Assembly (NCBI GenBank): GCA_028532985.1 | Contig: JANCIK010000002.1 | Coordinates: 434,001-498,000, forward strand | Length of the DNA: 64,000 nucleotides | Reading direction: 5' to 3' | Source of the DNA: Stropharia rugosoannulata | Lineage: Eukaryota; Basidiomycota; Agaricomycetes; Agaricales; Strophariaceae | Shown: positions 56,780 through 64,000 of the stretch, in pieces | How the letters are laid out: every line of letters begins with the position of its first letter | Position numbering within the stretch: position 1 is the stretch's first letter | Program-made: the position numbers and the translations under genes | The notes under the pieces: generated by a model | Databases searched by the model: none | The model's input: the letters and a program-made list of their open reading frames with translations, nothing else | What the model was told of the DNA's origin: nothing

Positions 56780-59690
56780 TTAGTCGACGCCAGTGTTGTC
56801 TCTTGGCACATCATCCTCCGAGGATGATTCGTCTGCCTGAGCGCCACCTCCCCAGAACCGCCTCAAAACGTTGCGCAACATGCGAGGCATGGGCTAAAAT
56901 CCCCGACAAATAAAAGTGAGTGAATCTGCTACAATCTGAGTCAAGGTAAGCACTTACGGAGATATCTTCATCATCATCATCGTCCTCATCATTGTATTCT
57001 TCATCAGAAGCTGCTTCTGCATCATCGTTCTCTACTGGGATAGCGGCATGTGCCGCAACAGGGGCAGCGAATCCACGGTCTAAGTCAACCTCTAGGTCGT
57101 CCAGAAGCTCGTCTTCAGGAATGTCTGCGAAGGCCCCGGGCATAGCGCCAGCCTGCTCGTCAGGATTCATGGCGGCTGCTAGCATCACATCTTCAAGGAC
57201 ATCTGGTGGGAGCTGTGCAGCCACCTGCGCAAACTGCAGGATGCCCCCAGGAAAGCGCTGGGCAAGATTTGGGTGAGCATCAAAGAATGCCTGTGAAAAG
57301 ATGGACGAACACGTTTAGAAACTATGGGAAATGAATATATGCATTATACTATGTCACCTGGAGTTGTTCTCTGAACGCTTGATCTGGGATGAATTGCTCG
57401 AGTCTTCTGGCAGCGTTAGCCTGCTGTCTGCGGGACCGAAGCTGTAGAGTATACATGTCTTCGACCCCCTCAAAGAATTCGTTATCGTAGTAGCTGACGT
57501 GTGTGGACGGGGGTAGAGGGTCACAGGCCAGTGTTTTGCGATCCAGAACAGGTTTGGGAATGAAGGCAAATAACCTTTGGAACGACGTTTCGAGGACCAT
57601 AATATGACGATAGGCCGAGTGACATAGGCTTTCTATCTCATACTGTAGTAGGAATTCTCTCTGGCGATCGGTGTTTGGCAAGGAAGGAGGAAGAGGGGAT
57701 AATGCATTTGTCACTGTTTTTGCGAACCATGTAGAATTCTCTTTCCATACAGGAGCCGACCGTTGTGCATAAAGATGAGAGAGAAGATGCAGCACCCCAA
57801 AAGGCGCTGTGAGAAAGCTGCAGAAACTAATTAATATTGATCACTTCTTTGCGTTTGTAAAACGTACCTTGCATCAGTTTCAATTTTGAAGTCAGTACGC
57901 CCACGAATGTCTGCCGACAACGAGACGTCCAGTTTGTCTGCCAAAAGGGGTACAATTGACGGGAAGTCCAAGATAGCCTCTCTCAAAGCAGCGGTACTTC
58001 GTGTATGGTCCTGTAAAGAAGTTAGAGCACTGTGCTAAGACGACTCAATTGTAAGATTACCTTGTCTTTTGTGCTGTCTTCCTGTATCTTTAACGCCAAA
58101 GCACGCGCGTATGTCCATCCTGGTAGCAAACATGCATTTAGACGGTCGTCCTTCTTATTTTTGCGTCTCCCTTCGAAAAGCTCGTAAACATCAAGCAACC
58201 ACTGCGACATCCCGGCCTTGATAGCCAAAAAATCCAAATGCAACAAGGCGCCATGAGGATCCGACCACGGATCTAAAGAGTACATCAACCGGGAGAACTC
58301 AAAAGCCGTCCTAACACATCCGCGCCGCTGTAGATCACTGCAGAGGATCAGACTTAGTATCTCATGAGGGAACGCTCGACACCGACTCACGTAACCTGAC
58401 GGTGGATAGCGAGGTAAAAGGGTCGATTTTCTACTCGATCAAAATCCAGTCTATTGAGACCAGTGGTGAATGTAAACGATCCAATAAATGCTCTTTCATA
58501 AGTGAATAGAGCTCGTTCAATAAAATCGATGGCTTGAGCATGCTCTGTACGTATATTAAATGGTGACGTCACTAAAGGATCGTACATGCACACTCACCGT
58601 CTCTGTGCCGATAGACTTCAGAAAGCTGGAGGAGAGTATCTGCATGCCATGGGAGTGCGCTCAATAGATCCCAGAACCCCTGCGGATCTATTTCAGGGGA
58701 CCTTCGATATGATTCTAGGCAGGAGTGTGCAGTGAGCTTACCTCCGGATAATACTGTGGACATGAACGCCTTTGTCATACTCTTGTACTTCTTGCTGTAT
58801 TCCACTGTCCACCACTTTTCCTCTATCGGGTTCCAACCATGGGCAAGACATTTCTTAGCAACCTCGTCCTCGGTGAGAAGTCTGATAGACAATCCTTCGC
58901 GCCCTTTGGCTGCCCACCAACTGGGCTGTGGTCGGGTAAGATTCGATTTGACTTGTGGCACCTTCTTGCGGGATGTCTGTTCCGACCTGTTGGCAGTAAC
59001 GACGCGAGACCCAAAAAATCTGCGCATTTCCGCCTCCCCGTCCAGATTTTGAAGGGACACGGATAGCAGATCAGCGACGGACTGTTTCCCAGCTTCCGCC
59101 TGAGAGATCCTCTGAGACGGTGGGTACCTTAAAAGGAAGAACAGTGAGCATTATAGCTTCTCGAGTAAGTCCAGTCATACTGTATTGAGAGTTCTGCAAG
59201 AACTTGGTCTAATTCATCGTTCGCTGCTTTCTTCTCCTTGGCTCTAGCTTTCTTCAATGCCTTCTTTTCGTTTCGAGGCAGAACAGGTGGAGTTGGAGAA
59301 GGAGCCGCCTTGACTTTTGGAGATGATACTTCAGTTACAGTGGCGGATGCTGGTTTCTTCTTCTTCTTCTTGGACTGCAAAGAGACTATTAGTTGTCCGA
59401 AATCCACTTGAATACTATAGTCGTACTTTACGAGACTTTGGAGCCTCTTCTTCATCTTCCTGGATATCTTCTTCTTCTTCGGCTGCAAGAAACTACGAAA
59501 TGCTTAGTTGAATGCGATACTACGTTTTGATATCCTTTACATTGGAAAAGGCACCTGCTCCTCGATTGAAAGATGGCCTCGATACGGGTTCGTCTTCGCT
59601 TGAGTCGGTTCCCTTTTCTTTTTGAACAGATTTGAGAGCTTCAAGCTCCTCAAGTTCCCGTTGCTGCCGTTTGTTCAATCGTGGTGGCAT
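56780..59690 (-). CDS. RQC1: TCF25/Rqc1 ribosome quality control subunit
   Basis: Orthologue of yeast Rqc1 and animal TCF25 (Nulp1), a cytoplasmic factor of the ribosome quality control complex acting with Ltn1 on stalled 60S nascent chains. The 11 exons are 59690..59541, 59492..59432, 59385..59181, 59127..58742, 58687..58598, 58544..58391, 58337..58061, 58010..57868, 57817..57358, 57290..56958 and 56893..56780, giving 790 aa. The start is MPPRLNKRQQRELEEL. An acidic patch (AAEEEEDIQEDEEEAP) and a Lys-rich segment follow. The PF04910 core includes LSVSLQNLDGEAEMRRFFGS, ALPWHADTLLQLSEVYRHRD, RLDFDRVENRPFYLAIHRQV, RGCVRTAFEFSRLMYSLDPWSDP and LPGWTYARALAL. The C-terminus is acidic. Intron 4 (58741..58688) is 54 nt, in frame and stop-free, so retention would add 18 residues. 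It is divergent from the tRNA-Arg gene, with 126 bp between them. Confidence 0.9.
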
Positions 59691-59783
59691 AATGACTGAG
59701 AAGTAGATTAGCACGACTCGGGTACATCATATGATTAGATCAAAACCCATTTAACGCTCCGCCATTACCATATTGTGCCATTG

Positions 59784-59791
59784 TATAAATA
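59784..59791 (+). promoter_or_regulatory. TATA-like element upstream of tRNA-Arg
   Basis: TATAAATA 26-33 nt before the tRNA-Arg 5' end. In Schizosaccharomyces pombe, tRNA genes use an upstream TATA at a similar distance. It also lies in the TCF25 divergent promoter, so assignment is uncertain. Confidence 0.5.
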
Positions 59792-59816
59792 CATTTAGTG
59801 CTGAGAACTACGTCAT

Positions 59817-59900
59817 GGCTACCTGGCGCAATGGTAGCGCGTTTGGCTTCGATTGCCATACGGTACCAAAAGGTTGCAGGTTCGAGTCCTGCGGTGGTCA
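59817..59900 (+). tRNA. tRNA-Arg(TCG) with 12-nt intron
   Basis: Folds cleanly. The acceptor stem is GGCTACC/GGTGGTC with A as discriminator. The D arm is GCGC-AATGGTA-GCGC. The anticodon stem TTTGG/CCAAA encloses CTTCGA, a 12-nt intron (TTGCCATACGGT) and a final A, giving anticodon TCG. The variable region is AGGTT and the T arm is GCAGG-TTCGAGT-CCTGC. The intron sits in the canonical place after position 37. Only G-T wobbles occur in the acceptor stem. Confidence 0.88.
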
Positions 59901-59905
59901 ATACA

Positions 59906-59922
59906 TTTTCCCCTGTTTTTTT
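59906..59922 (+). terminator. Pol III terminator of tRNA-Arg
   Basis: TTTT six bases after the tRNA 3' end, followed by a longer T run. Confidence 0.7.
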
Positions 59923-60749
59923 CTTCTTTTTTTCTTTTACATGTCAGGTTTCAATAATTAACATATGTATTATAATTTTTATAAGGTCCCTACTACCTAC
60001 CGTAACACTGTAACATTTAACCATAGAGTATACACTATGCATATTTATACAGTTGGAGCCTTAAGTTATCTTGTTTGTGCTAGAACTTGGTCAGGACTTT
60101 GGTCTTGGGTTATTTTGAATAAATTTGAATTTTGGCAAAAGTTGACACATGTATCAAAGACTCGTGTTCAAACGTCCATGCACGAGGTGTACATGAAGTT
60201 TTGGCGATTTCTCACTTCTGCAATTACTCCATGGTCAGTACTAATTTATCCGTCCAAGAGCAGGCATTCAGGCTATACCTTTGCCAAACAAGGGAGCCTC
60301 GAGGCACCACGACCGCTGGTTCGACTGTACGGCTATCAGATTCAGACATGAAGCGGTGTCATCTCAAGCTTATCAGTATAACCATATGACCCGAACCCTC
60401 GTCGAAAGCTTACCGTGGCAGAGATTGTGTGAAGTTTGGTTAGATTACGGAAGTCCTCCACATTGCCTCACATACGACGCTCTAAATGCGCACTCCGATA
60501 ATGTATAAAATCCCGAGAAAGGCTAGCAAAATCCTTCCCTTATAATCCTTTCACAAATTTTGTCCGTGTCGCATTTTCAAGTTTTTAACGATACGACATC
60601 TAGAATTTCTTTGTGCAGTGAGTACTTCATGCTATTTCAAATTATGAGCTGAGCCTAATCCATGACCGTTGACCGTTTCTCTCAATTAATTCAGACCATC
60701 TCACTTTGTTTTCTTACGTCTCCAGTAGACACTTTACAGAGCTTATCAA
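59923..60749. other. Intergenic upstream of the coiled-coil gene
   Basis: A 128-codon plus-strand frame (59965-60351) lacks recognisable features and is not called. The last part is a pyrimidine-rich promoter-like region. Confidence 0.4.
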
Positions 60750-61842
60750 ATGAACAATCACAACTTCTTAGGGTCAAACAGCATTCATTTTAGCCCATCC
60801 GAGGATGAGGCTTTGAGGCCTAGGAATGAGAACTTGCAGGCTGGTCCTAGTCATGATCATACTGATACTGTGAGTTCTGAGTATCTGTAACAAGAGCATT
60901 GTAGACTTATCGTCTTTTATGAAAACCATGAACTTCAGAAGGGAAAGGGGAAAAGCACCGACGCCCAACTGGCACGACATCGAGCTGACAGCGGGTCACT
61001 CGAGAACTACGATAGACTCCCTAGTATTCCCAACGTCGACAGAGTTGCCAGAACCCAAGGCAGCCCACAGCGTAGAGCACCAGGGCTATACGGATACCGC
61101 AGATATAGCGTCTCGGATAGCAACCCGCCGCAGATCAGGGTACGTCTTGTGTAATTTGGTTATTTGTTAGATTATAGTTAACATGTACCGGCATTGAAAA
61201 CAGAGTTCTGGATATCCTCAGGCTCAGGCCGAAGAGCCTAACAGGCAGCGCATGCGCTCTTTGTCTGTTTCTAATCCTCAAATTCATCAACCAGGTCAGC
61301 AAATGCCACCTCCTACCTTCAGCTACGGGCCCGATGAGGCCGCCGAGATGCAGCAGAGGGCTCACTATTTGGCTCACTTTGACCGGAGCCGTGTCCCTGT
61401 ACATACCGGCAACGATCCGCATGAGCATCTGGGTGCTCCGAGTCTTCCACAGCCTGCAGGAGGTATGCCACCAGTTCCAGGCAGCATGATGGTCCGTCGC
61501 GCCGATACAGCTGAAGGACTGCCAGTAGGATTCATAAGGCAGCCGCCCCTGCGACCAGTTCAACAGCTACATCTTTGTGCACACAGTCAGGAAGTTCTCC
61601 AGCTACGGCAGCGAGTGAACCAACTGCACCAGCAGGTAGCCCAACTACAGAGGGAGCTTGAAATACGGGCGCATGACCATCAATCTCAGGTGTCTGCTCT
61701 TAAACTCGAAGCATCAAACTACACGAAAATCATAAACCTTCTTCGTATTAAGTATTGTATGCCTCGAGACCCCCAACCTGAAGAACCGCCGCAAGGCAAT
61801 AACGCGAGCAATTCGGGATCGCGCAAACGACCCAGGGTTTAG
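60750..61842 (+). CDS. Orphan coiled-coil protein
   Basis: Hypothetical 319-aa protein from three exons (60750..60869, 60939..61139, 61204..61842) with introns of 69 and 64 nt. No family is recognised. Residues 1-230 are polar and probably disordered, rich in Ser, Gln, Pro and Arg, with FSYGPDEAAEMQQRAHYLAHFDRSR in the middle as the only dense segment. Residues about 235-290 form a heptad-like helix (EVLQLRQRVNQLHQQVAQLQREL, then VSALKLEASNYTKIINLLRIKY) that probably dimerises. The C-terminus SGSRKRPRV looks like a short nuclear localisation signal. A short bZIP-like or adaptor role is imaginable, but no basic DNA-binding region directly precedes the coil, so no function is assigned. Confidence 0.72.
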
Positions 61843-62257
61843 GGGAAGGGGAGTTCTAGATCTCTAGATGGTCTTCTATTTATAACGCGCCGGAGCCAAC
61901 GAATCAACAGCGACGAACGTGATGGACATTGTAGTAATAGTAAATACACACATAGGAACAGGCAGAGCCTGACCGAATTTAAAATAGTACAGTAGATAGG
62001 CAAATATAAGTCAGTGGAGTATATGATGGAGGTCATTTCCCATCATAGAACCACTGGTCGTATACATTCGAGTGATCTTGAGCGCTTGAGCCTGAGCCTA
62101 CTTTGGCAGTTGCTGAAAATAGAACAATTAGGCGCCCGTGACATATGCACCTTCAAACCGAAGGATTTTGGAATTGACTTTATCTTTTATCTAGTACCCT
62201 GAATCAAAAGGTCTTAGAATTATAATCTTTGTCATGTGCACTCGTATCTTAATAGAT
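61843..62257. other. Convergent intergenic
   Basis: 3' ends of the coiled-coil and lactonase-like genes. No additional feature seen. Confidence 0.4.
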
Positions 62258-63148
62258 TTACAAAGATTTGATTACTCCAGGCCAAAACGCATCTCCGCCC
62301 TTGTTTGTTTCGAAGAACGGCCCGTCGTGCGCCAAGATGACCCGGACACGCGGCATATCAACCAGCTCCCGTACACGGGAAATATGTTCCTCTGCGGAGT
62401 GTTTGTCGGCGTGCATGCAGAAGCTCTCGCCGTATGGCATGCCCGTCTTTATTTGAGATAATCCTTGTAGAATACGCCAGTGATGTGCACTGTCTCCCGC
62501 TAGATAAATCCATGCACCGTCTGCTGATGTTCTCGCGAGCACATTAATGTGACCGGGAATATGACCAGGGCTATCCACGATGTAGAGGCTTCCGTCGCCG
62601 TAAAAATCAAACGCGCGCGGGAACGGCCCCAACGGCTTCCAGTCGGCCGGCGAAAGATAGCGCGTACGGTTCGTGGGCAGGAGATCAGCTCGGTACTTCG
62701 ACTCTGGATTTTGGGGATGTGCGTCGTCGAAGAGATGCCGGGTATCTTCGCCGACAAGGAACGTGCTCTTCTTGAAGGCATGCGGGTCGCCTGTGTGGTC
62801 AAAGTGGACGTGGGAGAGGCAGACGTAGTCGATGTCGTCAGTGGTAAGTCCACCCTTGGCAAGCGCTTCCACGGTGCGCGTCGACGCCGGATCGACTTTG
62901 AACATGTTCTTGATTACTCGCTGGATTACTGGAGGATACCATTCTGGATCGGGGTGTATTCCAAGATCAAACACCATCTTCTCGGGCCGCTGGGAGTGTT
63001 GGATAAGGAACGCGAGGGCTGGGATGATCTGCCGTTCACCTGGAAGTCCATCGGCCAGGAAAGCGTCAAGAGGTGCATCCATCGTGCCTCCCTCAAGAGC
63101 AGACACATTGCAAAATGACTGATTCAGTGAAGGCGGCGGCAGAGACAT
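62258..63148 (-). CDS. Metallo-beta-lactamase-fold hydrolase, AHL-lactonase-like
   Basis: Intronless 296-aa protein of the metallo-beta-lactamase superfamily. The di-metal motif HxHxDH is intact at H113, H115, D117 and H118 (SHVHFDHTGD). Further ligands fit the fold: the SPGHIPGH motif (H196/H200), AGDSAHH (D219) and AHDGP (H274). Overall layout, with a long N-terminal part ending VFDLG before the metal motif, resembles the AttM/AiiA N-acyl-homoserine lactonase group, whose members open lactone rings. There is no signal peptide, so it is probably cytosolic. In a fungus it could degrade bacterial quorum-sensing lactones or another lactone; this is inference. A TTTTAAAA element at about 63203-63214 may be its TATA region. 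Absence of introns among intron-rich neighbours could point to bacterial transfer or simply to a single-exon family. Confidence 0.85.
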   Translation of the reverse strand: MSLPPPSLNQSFCNVSALEGGTMDAPLDAFLADGLPGERQIIPALAFLIQHSQRPEKMVFDLGIHPDPEWYPPVIQRVIKNMFKVDPASTRTVEALAKGGLTTDDIDYVCLSHVHFDHTGDPHAFKKSTFLVGEDTRHLFDDAHPQNPESKYRADLLPTNRTRYLSPADWKPLGPFPRAFDFYGDGSLYIVDSPGHIPGHINVLARTSADGAWIYLAGDSAHHWRILQGLSQIKTGMPYGESFCMHADKHSAEEHISRVRELVDMPRVRVILAHDGPFFETNKGGDAFWPGVIKSL

Positions 63149-64000
63149 GACTATGTTAAAGAAGGTGAAGTAGGTTGATACAGATTGAGATTAGTATCTG
63201 CCCTCTTTTAAAATCGCAAGTGTGCGCGATGACGCTTATGAGTGGCCGTGTATGGCTCAGTATGACTAAACCTTGACTAACACTACTCTAGTAGATCGTC
63301 ATGCATGAGCGGCATCATACCACCGGCTTGTCACCGGCGATCGTGATTCGTGAACTCTTCCAAAATTATCGTATACGGTTTTGATAAGATGTAAACTTGA
63401 ATACGTGTTTTCCTGAACTTGAGGCTCGCGACATACTTGCTCCTATTTTGAAACTTCAATGCTTACTCAGGCCTCATTACACTACTTAGGGAAATGCGTT
63501 AGAAATGTATCTGCCGAAGTTGTACGACTTGACCCTTGAGATAAATGTTTTGCCTGCAGAGTTGTTAAATTTGATTACCACTCAATCAACACTCAATTAC
63601 TACTTTACACTAGCGCACTGCGGATAGATACATCGATTTGAAGCATCAAGTATATGCGTTCATACAGTAAGGCTGGTAAGGCAGACTCTACTCTATATAT
63701 ATGCTGTCCTACCTATTGTTTACTCTATTTTAAGACTTTTCTGGGCTTTTACCATATGTACTGCTTTCCATCCACCATCAACCGCAAAAGGGGCTCCTAA
63801 ATGAATTGAACATTGACTTCTCACAAAAAGACCCCTGCTATGAGTCTATTTACGGGAACTCGGTTGCAGAGCTTTTGTGCTTTCGTAGCGATGGGAATGC
63901 TTGGGAATGCTAGCTGTAGGCAAGCTTATTGTTCTTTTTGTCTTGCTGTACACGTAAACATTGACCTCGCCCTCGAACATTGACAGTTGTACGCCATCCT
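63149..64000. other. Right-end intergenic
   Basis: No coding sequence supported beyond the promoter of the lactonase-like gene. Confidence 0.4.

Noticed and set aside
1..64000. CRISPR arrays, bacterial operons or telomeric repeat arrays
   Set aside because: No regularly spaced repeats with unique spacers, no Shine-Dalgarno-led gene strings and no TTAGGG arrays. Gene structure is eukaryotic.

Overview
The window is a piece of a filamentous basidiomycete genome, most likely an agaricomycete. The evidence is the gene structure: many 45-70 nt introns with GT(A/G)NG(T/C)...YAG borders, several exons of 13-30 nt, and two likely GC-AG introns. The family content agrees: a DUF6534 membrane protein, a heme-haloperoxidase/peroxygenase family protein, GH3 and GH92 enzymes, a LysM secreted protein and an LPSIHEMFP-type C2H2 protein. 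Gene models below were built by hand from reading frame, splice sites and family conservation. Exon sums were checked to be divisible by three.

Layout. Positions 1-5.2 kb show no supportable gene. At 5.2-7.4 kb on the minus strand is a two-exon C2H2 zinc-finger regulator with very low-complexity flanks. From 7.4 to 23 kb is a gene-poor stretch with short microsatellites and no recognisable protein. At 23-34 kb, all on the minus strand, lie an HDHD2-like HAD protein, a 19-exon GH3 beta-glucosidase with two apparent lesions, a chloroperoxidase-like heme protein and a 9-exon DUF6534 membrane protein. At 34.9-38.1 kb on the plus strand is a 14-exon secreted GH92 alpha-mannosidase. Positions 38-46 kb are again gene-poor: a small Gly/Ser/Leu-rich ORF, a roughly 950 bp element with inverted termini, a degenerate intron-containing tRNA-Pro-like sequence, and a small secreted cysteine protein interrupted by an amber codon.

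From 46.0 to 51.2 kb is a 1607-aa six-BRCT protein of Brc1/Rtt107/PTIP type. At 52.7-54.3 kb is the most unusual gene: a secreted 527-aa protein with a Cys/Arg/Trp/Lys-rich repeat core (about 43 cysteines in 255 residues) between acidic, repetitive flanks. Convergent to it is a two-LysM secreted protein (55.5-56.2 kb). Then come TCF25/Rqc1 (ribosome quality control, 56.8-59.7 kb), a tRNA-Arg(TCG) gene divergent from it, an orphan coiled-coil protein (60.7-61.8 kb) and an intronless metallo-beta-lactamase-fold, lactonase-like enzyme (62.3-63.1 kb).

The genes do not form an operon or an obvious biosynthetic cluster. Two functional themes recur. One is secreted carbohydrate or cell-wall proteins (GH3, GH92, LysM, the Cys-rich repeat protein, the broken small secreted protein). 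The other is conserved housekeeping (BRCT repair scaffold, TCF25, HDHD2, tRNAs). The best candidate for something undescribed is the acidic-cationic-acidic repeat protein at 52.7-54.3 kb.
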